From: Bacteroides sp.
GTDB taxonomy: Bacteria > Bacteroidota > Bacteroidia > Bacteroidales > Bacteroidaceae
Reading direction: 5' to 3'
DNA: 64,000 bases
Assembly: GCA_022648295.1 (NCBI GenBank)
Contig: JALCME010000007.1
Location: forward strand, 97,114-161,113
Shown: positions 35,412-43,646 of the stretch, piece after piece
Layout: each line of letters begins with the position of its first letter
Numbering within the stretch: position 1 is the stretch's first letter
The notes under the pieces: model-generated
The model's input: only the letters and a program-made list of their open reading frames with translations
The model's database searches: none
What the model was told of the DNA's origin: nothing
Program-made: the position numbers and the translations under genes

Positions 35412-35460
35412 GTAACATTTAAGAAGGTTAATGTTACATTTAAGAGGATTAATGTTACAT
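35412..35460. repeat. 21-bp direct repeat, 2.3 copies
   Basis: Units at 35412-35432 and 35433-35453, then a partial third copy. Each reads GT(A/T)ACATTTAAGA followed by a variable middle and TTAAT. Confidence 0.8.
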
Positions 35461-35624
35461 CATAGCCTATGGAAATTAATTAATTTTACTACTAAACAAA
35501 TAAGAAATAAACATAATATACTAAAAAACAATTAATTAGAAAAACAAAGCATAATTAAAAGTAAATATAAATACAGAAAACAAAATAATTACTCATTTCC
35601 AACCCATATTCCACCCCGTTGAAC

Positions 35625-35712
35625 CTATATATTCGACATGCCAGATCTATATATCCAGCACGTTACAACTATATATCCAACGACTTCCTGCTATATATCC
35701 AACCCATTACAT
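35625..35712. repeat. 22-bp tandem array, four units
   Basis: Exact 22-base steps at 35625, 35647, 35669 and 35691, each beginning CTATATAT(C/T)C followed by 12 variable bases; a fifth, broken copy follows near 35716. A conserved head with variable tails recalls a CRISPR in shape, but the head is far too short and AT-rich. Confidence 0.8.
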
Positions 35713-35789
35713 CCCGTATATGCAATCGTTCTTTAACAACAAAACAGAGTTTTTCATATTCATATGCAGCTCATTTCTTAAAACTGTTG

Positions 35790-35797
35790 TACATTTG
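35790..35797 (+). promoter_or_regulatory. -7 promoter element of the MarR gene
   Basis: TACATTTG matches the -7 consensus, 17 bases before the ATG at 35815, so the leader is very short. Confidence 0.55.
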
Positions 35798-35814
35798 CCC
35801 CACTTATTTAGACG

Positions 35815-36285
35815 ATGAACACAACAGAAATATTAATTCAAATAAGAAAGATAGTCCGCTCTATTGATATTGAGTCTAAGAAGATTCAAAAAGAACATGG
35901 AGTTAGCATACCTCAGGTTTTATGTCTGAGCTTTTTGCATAAATCACCCTACTACCAATCAACGCAGGGAGAAATACGTAAGTATCTAAATTTAAATCCC
36001 AGTACTGTTAGTGGTATAATAAACCGTCTTGAAAAAAAAGGGTTGCTGGCAAGACTACCAAAACAAGGCGATAAACGAATAGTAAATATCACCCTGACAT
36101 CTGCAGGAGACAAACTGTTAAGTTCTGTTCCTTCACTTCTACACGAACAATTATCTGAGAAATTACAAGAGTTGGATAAAAATGAACTAATGAAAATCAG
36201 AGAAGGTCTGGATAAACTGGTGGATATGCTAAGCATCAATGAAGTAGATGCCTCTCCCCTCATCGTATCAGGATCTGATTTATAG
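35815..36285 (+). CDS. MarR-family transcriptional regulator
   Basis: DNA-binding protein of 156 aa with a winged helix-turn-helix: PYYQSTQGEIRKYLNLNPSTVSGIINRLEKKGLL in outline (about residues 45-78), followed by the wing RLPKQGDKRIVNITLT. Dimerisation helices flank it. It precedes ablA by 144 bases on the same strand, so it may control the acetyl-beta-lysine genes; ablA also has its own promoter. Ligand unknown. Confidence 0.9.
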   Translation: MNTTEILIQIRKIVRSIDIESKKIQKEHGVSIPQVLCLSFLHKSPYYQSTQGEIRKYLNLNPSTVSGIINRLEKKGLLARLPKQGDKRIVNITLTSAGDKLLSSVPSLLHEQLSEKLQELDKNELMKIREGLDKLVDMLSINEVDASPLIVSGSDL

Positions 36286-36393
36286 CTAATTATAATAATA
36301 GAGCAACCTAAAAAAGGCTGTATCTTTCTGTTTTTCTTCTTTAATTTAGTATAATTCAAAACGGAACGCCTGGTAAAAGTAAATTCTTTTTGC

Positions 36394-36401
36394 TATATTT
36401 G
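36394..36401 (+). promoter_or_regulatory. -7 promoter element of ablA
   Basis: TATATTTG matches the -7 consensus, 28 bases before the ATG at 36430. Confidence 0.55.
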
Positions 36402-36429
36402 TTCGTATAGAAACAAATAACTATACCTT

Positions 36430-37743
36430 ATGATTTATGATGAAGTACAAAAAGCAATTGCGAACAAGATTGATGAAGAACCTAAATTATCTAACTGGAA
36501 AAACTGGAAATGGCAACTAAAAAATTCAATTAAAACACTCGAACAATTTGAATATCTGACTGGCATACATTTTAAAGAAAAAGAGAGAGCCGATCTCAAA
36601 AAGACTTTTGATAAATTTCCTCTGTCCATTACCCCTTATTATCTTTCACTTATTGATAAAAAGAACTATCGGAACGATCCGGTTTACAAACAAGCATTTG
36701 GTGATCCAAAAGAATTAATCACCTTAAAATCAGAATTTAAAGATCCACTATCGGAAGACAGAGATAGTCCCGTACAAGGAATAACCCATCGGTATCCTGA
36801 TCGTGTATTGTTTCATGTGAGCAACATCTGTTCGATGTATTGCAGGCATTGTACCCGTAAAAGGAAAGTAGGTGATATCGATTTCATTCCTTCTAAAAAA
36901 CAACTTTCAGCAGGCATTGAATACATCAAAAGAACTCCACAAGTAAGAGATGTACTTCTCTCGGGAGGAGATGCATTGATGCTGTCTAATGAAATGCTGG
37001 ACTGGCTCTTGTCCGAAGTCTGTAGCATCCCCCATGTGGAAGTAGTTCGTATAGGAACAAGAATGCCGGTAGTATTACCTTACCGAATCACCGATGAGCT
37101 GGTTTCCATCTTAAAGAAATATCAACCTTTATGGATAAATACCCATTTTAACCATCCCAACGAAATAACCAGTTCATCAAAAGAGGCCTTGGCGAAGCTG
37201 GCCGACGGTGGTTTTCCCTTAGGCAACCAATCGGTTTTATTATCAGGAGTGAACGATTGCCCCAAAATCATGAAAATCTTAGTCCATAAATTAGTTCAGA
37301 ACAGGGTACGCCCGTACTATCTGTACCAGTGCGATTTATCGGAAGGCTTATCCCATTTCAGAACACCGGTGGGGAAAGGCATTGAGATTATGGAAAGTCT
37401 CGTAGGTCACACCAGCGGCTTTGCCCGTCCCACGTTTGTAATTGATGCACCTGGTGGCGGAGGCAAAATTCCGATCATGCCCAATTATATCATTTCATGG
37501 TCAACCAACAAAGTGGTTTTAAGGAACTATGAAGGAGTAATCACCACCTACAAAGAACCGGATAACTATAAGCATACCTGCGACTGTGACTGCGAAAATT
37601 GTAATCTGGAAATAAACATGGCAGAAGCTGACGAGAGCGAAGCAATAGGAATCGAAAGGCTACTCTCAAACGCCAACGAAACCATTGCACTTGTGCCCGA
37701 AAACAACAAAAGAATTCAACGAAGAAACCATAAGAATGTCTGA
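36430..37743 (+). CDS. ablA: Lysine 2,3-aminomutase
   Basis: Radical-SAM, PLP-dependent enzyme of 437 aa that converts L-lysine to L-beta-lysine. The iron-sulfur motif is Cys134, Cys138 and Cys141 ([16 protein letters not shown]), followed by [13 protein letters not shown] and the C-terminal [13 protein letters not shown] carrying the PLP-binding lysine. A Cys-rich tail (CDCDCENC) follows near residue 382. Because the next gene is a beta-lysine acetyltransferase, a role in making the osmolyte N-epsilon-acetyl-beta-lysine is favoured over lysine fermentation. The two genes overlap by 8 bases. Confidence 0.93.
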   Translation: MIYDEVQKAIANKIDEEPKLSNWKNWKWQLKNSIKTLEQFEYLTGIHFKEKERADLKKTFDKFPLSITPYYLSLIDKKNYRNDPVYKQAFGDPKELITLKSEFKDPLSEDRDSPVQGITHRYPDRVLFHVSNICSMYCRHCTRKRKVGDIDFIPSKKQLSAGIEYIKRTPQVRDVLLSGGDALMLSNEMLDWLLSEVCSIPHVEVVRIGTRMPVVLPYRITDELVSILKKYQPLWINTHFNHPNEITSSSKEALAKLADGGFPLGNQSVLLSGVNDCPKIMKILVHKLVQNRVRPYYLYQCDLSEGLSHFRTPVGKGIEIMESLVGHTSGFARPTFVIDAPGGGGKIPIMPNYIISWSTNKVVLRNYEGVITTYKEPDNYKHTCDCDCENCNLEINMAEADESEAIGIERLLSNANETIALVPENNKRIQRRNHKNV

Positions 37744-38581
37744 TACAATAACCACCATAGGAAAAGGTTCCTTAATACAACACGGAAAAGAAAACGACCG
37801 GGTTTACCTGATGAAACTGATTCCAGAAGATACACCGGTTGTTTTAGATGAAATAGAGAGATTGGCCATACAGCATAATTATGCAAAGCTATTCTGTAAA
37901 GTACCTAAAAAAGTATCCCCCTCCTTCCTGGCACGGGGATACATCCTCGAAGGAGTTATTCCTCTATTCTATAAGGGAGAAGAAGATGCTTTCCTTGTAT
38001 CTAAGTACTTAAAGGCAGAACGGCTTCTGTCCGCCCCATCCGCACTGTTGGACAGGCTGAAAGAGCTCCTTTCCGGCTATACGCCAGAGGGAACTATTTC
38101 CGAAAAGATAAAGGAGCAGAGCGCTTATACAATAAGGAAGCTCACTGAACAGGATATTCCCCAAATGATAGCCATTTATTCGGAAGTCTTTCAAAGCTAC
38201 CCCTTCCCTATAAACGATCCCGATTATCTTGCCGAGACAATGCATGAACATGTTCAGTACTTCGGGGCCTTCAAAGGGAATGAACTTGCCGCCCTGTCCT
38301 CTTCAGAGATTGACTTCGAAGCACAGAATGCGGAAATGACCGATTTTGCCACCAGTAAGGAGCACACCGGTCACAATCTATCTTGCCTGTTACTAGAAGA
38401 GATGGAGAAAGCAATGAGAGAACAAAATATAAAAACATTATATACCATTGCCCGGTTAAAGTCAATCCCCATGAACAAGACTTTCTTAAAGCTCGGGTAT
38501 GAATATTCGGGTACCCTGATTAACAATACCAACATTGCGGGTGACATAGAGAGTATGAACCTGTACTACAAGAACATATAA
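37736..38581 (+). CDS. ablB: Beta-lysine N-epsilon-acetyltransferase
   Basis: GNAT acetyltransferase of 281 aa that acetylates beta-lysine to the compatible solute N-epsilon-acetyl-beta-lysine. An N-terminal region resembling AblB ([23 protein letters not shown]) precedes the GNAT domain ([56 protein letters not shown]). The ATG at 37736 lies inside the end of ablA, giving an 8-base overlap and translational coupling. Confidence 0.9.
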   Translation: MSDTITTIGKGSLIQHGKENDRVYLMKLIPEDTPVVLDEIERLAIQHNYAKLFCKVPKKVSPSFLARGYILEGVIPLFYKGEEDAFLVSKYLKAERLLSAPSALLDRLKELLSGYTPEGTISEKIKEQSAYTIRKLTEQDIPQMIAIYSEVFQSYPFPINDPDYLAETMHEHVQYFGAFKGNELAALSSSEIDFEAQNAEMTDFATSKEHTGHNLSCLLLEEMEKAMREQNIKTLYTIARLKSIPMNKTFLKLGYEYSGTLINNTNIAGDIESMNLYYKNI

Positions 38582-38679
38582 TACGATTTGGAGTCTTTCA
38601 CTTTTTGAGCCTTTCACACAATACGGAAAAGCTCAAATCACACCGGGCACTGTAATAATTGACATCAGCAGCATAAATC

Positions 38680-39294
38680 TTAGTAACCTAATTCTTCCTC
38701 TACAAAAAGGACTCTTATTCGGGCTTCATCAAACTGCCCTTGAATGACAGTAAAGTAATTGCAGATTTTTTGTGGTGATTTACAATCCATACACTTCCCC
38801 TTCATTGCACACGGAGTTTTCTTATTCAACCGCTTTGCATCGAGAGGTGCTGCAACCTCCCTTATGCGCCGGATAGCTTCCTCTTCACTCTCAACAATCT
38901 TATTAATGCCACAAATAAGTAAAACACACTTAGGCCCGTAAATAATAGGCGCCACCCGACTCCCGTTTCCATCCATATTATAAATCTTCCCTTCCGTACT
39001 GATTGCATTTACGCCGCTAAGGAAATAATCAGCAGTGAAGTTTTTAAGATATAACTCCCTTTTCTCCTGCTTGCTGAGCGACGGATCATACTTATTAAGA
39101 TACGCCAAGTTACGCCCCCTTAAATAATCATATACCCCAAGGGTATCAAGCGTCATCGAATCCCCCACTCCAACCACAGCTGCATCTTCTATGAGATTCT
39201 CTAAATAGGTAATAACTTCTTCTCTCGATTTAAGCACATCGGCAGAGATCCGGTTCCTTTTTAACGCACGAATAGTTTTCTCCAATAATGTCAT
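38680..39294 (-). CDS. LUD-domain protein
   Basis: A 204-aa protein of the LUD (DUF162, lactate utilisation) family: AAVVGVGDSMTLDTLGVYDYL, NAISTEGKIYNMDGNGSRVAP and KCVLLICGINKIV are typical. A Cys-containing tail (CAMKGKCMDCKSPQKIC) may bind metal. It stands alone without lutA/lutB neighbours, so no lactate role is inferred. The start at 39294 is fixed by an exact -7 element at 39346-39353, which overlaps the longer frame start at 39348. Confidence 0.88.
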   Translation of the reverse strand: MTLLEKTIRALKRNRISADVLKSREEVITYLENLIEDAAVVGVGDSMTLDTLGVYDYLRGRNLAYLNKYDPSLSKQEKRELYLKNFTADYFLSGVNAISTEGKIYNMDGNGSRVAPIIYGPKCVLLICGINKIVESEEEAIRRIREVAAPLDAKRLNKKTPCAMKGKCMDCKSPQKICNYFTVIQGQFDEARIRVLFVEEELGY

Positions 39295-39345
39295 CTCTAA
39301 ACAGAATAAGTTTCGAACTAAATCACTAAACAAATTGTTAGGCAA

Positions 39346-39353
39346 CAAAGATA
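39346..39353 (-). promoter_or_regulatory. -7 promoter element of the LUD gene
   Basis: Minus-strand TATCTTTG, exact match to the -7 consensus; it excludes the upstream start codon at 39348. Confidence 0.6.
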
Positions 39354-39505
39354 AATGATTTTTTCAACAGAGGAGCGTTGCATACTCCTTTCTGTAAAAA
39401 AGGTAATTCTTTCAGTAAAATATATCCAAGCCATTTCACCCCGAAGATATACTCTTGCAGAGGAATAAAGAAGATCAAACGGATACCGTTAACAATATAG
39501 AATAT

Positions 39506-39598
39506 ATGAAACTTAAAATAACCACTGCCTATAAGTTGCTTACAGCAACACTTGAAGATAATGCTACTGTAAGGAATTTCATCGCTTTACTCCCGTAA
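39506..39598 (+). pseudogene. N-terminal remnant of a cyclophilin-like fold gene
   Basis: A 30-codon frame whose product begins MKLKITTAYKLLTATLEDNA and ends in FIALLP. This is recognisable as the start of bacterial cyclophilin-like fold proteins (normally about 110-140 aa), cut off by a stop codon; nothing resembling the rest follows before the MATE gene at 39626. A deletion relic. The remaining part of the 39295-39505 spacer shows no other gene. Confidence 0.6.
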
Positions 39599-39625
39599 GA
39601 GAACGAGGAAAGAGACCGAATCATA

Positions 39626-41029
39626 ATGTCAGGAGATCTTTTACAATACATTAGGACGGGTGTACCGCTAAATCTAAAACAGCAGTTACGCCTCACCATT
39701 CAATTGAGTACGCCAGCTATCATGGCTCAATTGTCCTCTATCGTTATGCAATATATAGATGCCTCTATGGTAGGAAGTTTAGGTGCGGATGCCTCAGCTT
39801 CCATCGGATTGGTATCTACTTCTACCTGGCTTTTCTGGGGCATAGGTAGTGCAGCGGCAACCGGTTTCTCGGTACAGGTAGCACACAGCATTGGTGCCGG
39901 AGATAATAAACGGGCTAGAAATATACTAAGACAAGCCCTTACATCAATACTGCTTTTAAGCCTTACGCTGCTAGTCATTGGATGTAGCATAAGCCATTCT
40001 CTGCCGATGTGGCTGGGTGGTACACCTTCTATTACAAAAGATGCCACCTCCTATTTCCTTATTTTCAGTCTTTCAATACCTTTTTTCCTGCTCAATTATT
40101 TAGGTGGAAGCATGTTGAGGTGTAGTGGCAATATGCATATCCCCAGCATCTTGAATGTACTGATGTGTGTATTGGATGTAATACTCAATCTTTTTCTGAT
40201 TTTCCCTTCACGGGAACTCAGTATATTGGGTTGGAACATTATTTTTCCGGGAGCAGGACTAGGGGTCATAGGAGCTGCATTGGGTACGGCTCTTGCCGAA
40301 TTAGTCATTGCCATAGCCATGATCGGTTTTCTGTGCTTCCGTTCACCGGTAATGAAACTTACTTTAGAACAAGGCAGTTTCCTCCCGGAGAAGCGGTGCA
40401 TTAGAAACGCCCTCCACATCAGTCTTCCTATGGGAGGCGAGCACATCGTTTTATGTGCCGCACAAATTATGACTACGGTCATTGTCGCCCCGCTAGGCAC
40501 CTTGTCCATTGCAGCCAACTCCTTTGCTATCACGGCAGAGAGCCTTTGCTATATGCCCGGATATGGAATAGCAGATGCCGCAACAACTTTAGTAGGACAA
40601 AGCATTGGAGCAAAACGTACGGATTTAGCCCGCCGTTTTGCACGGATTACGGTATTGATGGGTATGGCCATTATGACTTTTATGGCTGTGGTGATGTATG
40701 TTGCAGCACCTCTGATGATGGTTATCATGACCCCAAATGTCGAAGTGCAGGCATTGGGAGTGATGGCACTGCGGACCGAAGCTTTTGCCGAGCCCATGTT
40801 TGCCGCCGCCATCGTGGCTTACGGAGTATTCGTCGGAGCAGGAGATACCTTGATTCCCAGTGGAATGAACCTGTTCAGTATATGGGCCGTACGCCTTACT
40901 CTGGCTGCATGGCTTGCCCCCACAATGGGACTTCAGGGAGTATGGATTGCCATGTGCATAGAACTCTGTTTCAGAGGAAGTATTTTCTTAATCCGGCTGC
41001 GATGGGGTAAGTGGATTAAAACACTATAA
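39626..41029 (+). CDS. MATE-family efflux transporter
   Basis: Inner-membrane multidrug/toxin exporter of 467 aa with about twelve helices in two MatE halves. Family features: STPAIMAQLSSIVMQYIDASMVG near the N-terminus, then GIGSAAATGFSVQVAHSIGAG and, in the second half, GYGIADAATTLVGQSIGA. It is probably driven by a Na+ or H+ gradient; substrate unknown. Followed by DUF3737 and a PatB-like gene on the same strand. Confidence 0.92.
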   Translation: MSGDLLQYIRTGVPLNLKQQLRLTIQLSTPAIMAQLSSIVMQYIDASMVGSLGADASASIGLVSTSTWLFWGIGSAAATGFSVQVAHSIGAGDNKRARNILRQALTSILLLSLTLLVIGCSISHSLPMWLGGTPSITKDATSYFLIFSLSIPFFLLNYLGGSMLRCSGNMHIPSILNVLMCVLDVILNLFLIFPSRELSILGWNIIFPGAGLGVIGAALGTALAELVIAIAMIGFLCFRSPVMKLTLEQGSFLPEKRCIRNALHISLPMGGEHIVLCAAQIMTTVIVAPLGTLSIAANSFAITAESLCYMPGYGIADAATTLVGQSIGAKRTDLARRFARITVLMGMAIMTFMAVVMYVAAPLMMVIMTPNVEVQALGVMALRTEAFAEPMFAAAIVAYGVFVGAGDTLIPSGMNLFSIWAVRLTLAAWLAPTMGLQGVWIAMCIELCFRGSIFLIRLRWGKWIKTL

Positions 41030-41105
41030 AAGGAGAAAGTTCGGAATCTGTAATTATGGTTATTCTTTCCGTAATATATCTCCTCTCCCACTGAACAATT
41101 CGCCT

Positions 41106-41113
41106 TACTTTTG
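41106..41113 (+). promoter_or_regulatory. -7 promoter element of the DUF3737-patB pair
   Basis: TACTTTTG matches the -7 consensus, 36 bases before the ATG at 41150. Confidence 0.55.
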
Positions 41114-41149
41114 CATTCATAAAAATCTACTTAACATAAAGGAGTTTAA

Positions 41150-42016
41150 ATGATAGAATTAATAGACAATAAAGAATTTGGAGGAGAACGTCCTCTGTTT
41201 GCAACTCACGATTTAAAATTAGTAAACGTAACTATTCATACGGGGGAATCGGCTTTAAAGGAATGTAGTAATATAGAAGCTGAGAAATGCCGTTTTGAAG
41301 GGAAATACCCATTCTGGCACAATGACGGTTTTACCGTAAAAGACTGCCTGTTTACCGAAGGTGCACGTGCCGCCTTATGGTATTCCCGCAATTTAAAAAT
41401 GACCGATACACGGGTAGAAGCCCCTAAAATGTTCCGCGAAATGGACGGCATAGAGTTGGAGAATGTTCAGTTGCCCGATGCCGAGGAAACACTCTGGCAT
41501 TGTACCAATGTGAAGATGAAGCATGTGGAAGTCGACAAAGGGGACTATCTCTTTATGCACGGAGCCAACATTGAAATCGAAGACTTCAAGCTGAACGGAA
41601 ACTACTCGTTTCAATACTGCAAGAATGTAGAAATACGCAATGCAACCATCAACTCCAAGGATGCCTTTTGGAATACCGAGAACGTGACGGTTTATGATTC
41701 CCACCTCAATGGAGAGTATTTAGGATGGCATTCACACAACTTGAAGCTGGTTAATTGCCATATCTCGGGCACACAGCCATTGTGTTACGCACACAATCTG
41801 ATTCTTGAAAATTGTACCATGGGCGATGATGCAGACCTGGCTTTTGAATACAGCAGTGTGGATGCTACGGTAAAAAGCCCCATTCATAGTGTAAAGAACC
41901 CGCGGAGCGGACAGATTACCGCCGAAAGCTACGGAAGCATTATCATCGACAAGAATATTAAATCTCCCGGTAATTGCGAACTGAAATTATGGGACAACCA
42001 GACTTGTTTTGATTAA
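41150..42016 (+). CDS. DUF3737 family beta-helix protein
   Basis: A 288-aa protein of the DUF3737 family. Short repeats of about 20 residues (FWHNDGFTVKDCLF, LWHCTNVKMKHVEV, FQYCKNVEIRNATI, GWHSHNLKLVNCHI) indicate a right-handed beta-helix. No signal peptide, so cytoplasmic. Function unknown. The PatB-like gene starts 1 base after its stop codon, so the two are translationally linked. Confidence 0.9.
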   Translation: MIELIDNKEFGGERPLFATHDLKLVNVTIHTGESALKECSNIEAEKCRFEGKYPFWHNDGFTVKDCLFTEGARAALWYSRNLKMTDTRVEAPKMFREMDGIELENVQLPDAEETLWHCTNVKMKHVEVDKGDYLFMHGANIEIEDFKLNGNYSFQYCKNVEIRNATINSKDAFWNTENVTVYDSHLNGEYLGWHSHNLKLVNCHISGTQPLCYAHNLILENCTMGDDADLAFEYSSVDATVKSPIHSVKNPRSGQITAESYGSIIIDKNIKSPGNCELKLWDNQTCFD

Positions 42017-42017
42017 A

Positions 42018-43205
42018 ATGAACAATAACTTTAATGAAATAATACCCCGCAGAGGAACGAATTCCTACAAATGGGATTCCTCCCCCGATAAAGACATGCT
42101 ACCGCTATGGGTAGCCGACATGGACTTTAAGACAGCCCCGGCTATCATAAGGGCACTAAACCGTCGCGTGGAGCATGGCATATTCGGCTATGTAAAGGTT
42201 CCGGACGCTTACTACGAAGCTATGATTAACTGGTTTCGGAGAAAGCATCACTGGACCATGCAGAAGGAATGGATCATATACACATCGGGGGTAGTACCCG
42301 CCCTGTCCGCTATCATCAAAGCCATGACCCAACCCGGAGATAAGGTATTGGTACAGACTCCCGTATACAACTGTTTCTTCTCTTCCATCCGCAATAACGG
42401 ATGTGACGTCGTTTGCAACGAGTTGCTCTACCATGACCGGACTTACACCATTAATTATGCTGATCTGGAAGAGAAAACTTCCGATCCGGCCGTAAAAGTG
42501 ATGTTGCTCTGTAATCCCCACAATCCTGTGGGACGGGTATGGACCCCGGAAGAGTTGAGACGTATCGGAGAGATCTGTATACGGAACAACGTCTTTATCG
42601 TGGCCGACGAGATACACTGTGAACTGGTCTATCCCGGGCACACCTATACTCCCTTTGCTTCCTTATCCGAAGAGTTCCTGTTGCATTCGGGCACTTGCAC
42701 CTCTCCAAGCAAATCCTTCAATTTGGCAGGACTTCAAATAGCCAACATTACGATTGCCGATGCAGCGATCAGGCAACGGGTGGATAAAGCAATCAACATC
42801 AACGAAGTCTGCGACGTCAACCCCTTTGGAGTGGAAGCCCTGATAGCCGCCTATAATGAAAGCGAAGAATGGCTGGGAGAACTGTTAAACTACTTACAGG
42901 AAAACTACAGATACCTATGCGATTTCTTTAGCGAACACTTACCTCAATTTCCGGTCATCAAACTGGAGGGAACTTATTTGGTGTGGGTGGACTGTTCCGT
43001 TTTAAACAAATCTTCGGAGGCAATCGCCACCGAGTTGTTGAATACCCGGAAAGTATGGATTAACGAAGGAACAATGTACGGAAATTCGGGCGAACAATTT
43101 ATACGCATAAACATCGCCTGTCCGAAAGAATTGCTTAAGGAAGCGCTCAAACGTATAGAAGAGACTCTGAATGCAAAAGGAGCAGCTAATTCAAATCAAC
43201 AATAA
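42018..43205 (+). CDS. MalY/PatB-family PLP-dependent C-S lyase or aminotransferase
   Basis: Fold-type I PLP enzyme of 395 aa of the MalY/PatB group, which includes cystathionine beta-lyases. It shows LPLWVADMDF near the N-terminus, CNPHNPVGRVW, VADEIHCELVYPGH and SPSKSFNLAGLQ with the PLP-Lys at about residue 232. The ATG at 42018 is chosen over an upstream TTG that lies within the previous gene. Action on cystathionine or cysteine is the likely reaction. A strong terminator follows. Confidence 0.92.
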   Translation: MNNNFNEIIPRRGTNSYKWDSSPDKDMLPLWVADMDFKTAPAIIRALNRRVEHGIFGYVKVPDAYYEAMINWFRRKHHWTMQKEWIIYTSGVVPALSAIIKAMTQPGDKVLVQTPVYNCFFSSIRNNGCDVVCNELLYHDRTYTINYADLEEKTSDPAVKVMLLCNPHNPVGRVWTPEELRRIGEICIRNNVFIVADEIHCELVYPGHTYTPFASLSEEFLLHSGTCTSPSKSFNLAGLQIANITIADAAIRQRVDKAININEVCDVNPFGVEALIAAYNESEEWLGELLNYLQENYRYLCDFFSEHLPQFPVIKLEGTYLVWVDCSVLNKSSEAIATELLNTRKVWINEGTMYGNSGEQFIRINIACPKELLKEALKRIEETLNAKGAANSNQQ

Positions 43206-43227
43206 AGAAAACGTCTCTTTTTTGCTA

Positions 43228-43372
43228 CCACTTAAGAAGTTCGGCAAGGTTGCTTTCATCCATAATTAAGAAAGTGACCTTGCTTTTTTGTCAATGCACC
43301 CTGTCAACAGGAACACAAACGGCCCTTGTAAAGATAGCCTATTTAAGTGTACAATTACCCCTTCTTAAGTGG
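43228..43372. repeat. Perfect 12-bp inverted repeat flanking 121 bp
   Basis: CCACTTAAGAAG (43228-43239) and its exact complement (43361-43372) enclose the PatB terminator. The enclosed segment has no TAnnTTTG promoter in either direction. Confidence 0.75.
43244..43289 (+). terminator. Terminator of the DUF3737-patB operon
   Basis: GCAAGGT pairs with ACCTTGC, and CTTTC with GAAAG inside it (a 12-bp stem with one mismatch pair), followed by a T-run at 43284-43289. Confidence 0.88.
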
Positions 43373-43446
43373 ATTATTATCCCTGTTTGAATTGATTGCC
43401 ACCCTATTTTGAATTATTATTAGACAGATTAAAAAAGAAAGATGTT

Positions 43447-43454
43447 TATCTTTG
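43447..43454 (+). promoter_or_regulatory. -7 promoter element before the GH51 gene
   Basis: TATCTTTG matches the -7 consensus. It lies 35 bases before the small ORF at 43489, so the GH51 transcript would carry that ORF in its leader. Confidence 0.55.
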
Positions 43455-43488
43455 TGCTATTCTATTTTTCATTAACCCAAAACAGCAC

Positions 43489-43623
43489 ATGAGAAACATT
43501 CTTCTTTCCCTACTCGTATTATTTCAAAGTTTAATCACTTCGGCAACGGTATATCATACAACAGATGAACCGGATGCCTCCTTATTCCTTTACCGTAATC
43601 AGCATACCTTCCCCCAAGAATAA
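43489..43623 (+). CDS. Small secreted-type ORF ahead of GH51 (possible remnant)
   Basis: A 44-codon frame beginning MRNILLSLLVLFQSLITSA, a plausible signal peptide, followed by about 25 residues with no recognised domain (VYHTTDEPDASLFLYRN). It has a promoter directly upstream and ends 23 bases before the GH51 ATG. It may be the truncated start of a former secreted protein or a leader peptide; it is short enough to be chance. No function is assigned. Confidence 0.35.
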   Translation: MRNILLSLLVLFQSLITSATVYHTTDEPDASLFLYRNQHTFPQE

Positions 43624-43646
43624 TTCTAATTAAGTAAATAAACACC

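Noticed and set aside
35238..35465. 75-codon ORF in the repeat spacer
   Set aside because: Its sequence is made of the microsatellite and the 21-bp repeats; no start context and low complexity.
35625..35712. CRISPR array (fixed head, variable tail)
   Set aside because: The unit is only 22 bp with a 10-bp AT-rich head; no cas gene is in the window and CRISPR repeats are 23-47 bp with spacers of about 30 bp.
43228..43372. Invertible promoter of the capsule type
   Set aside because: The segment contains no TAnnTTTG promoter in either orientation and the repeats do not resemble the known capsule sites; kept only as a low-rank inverted repeat.
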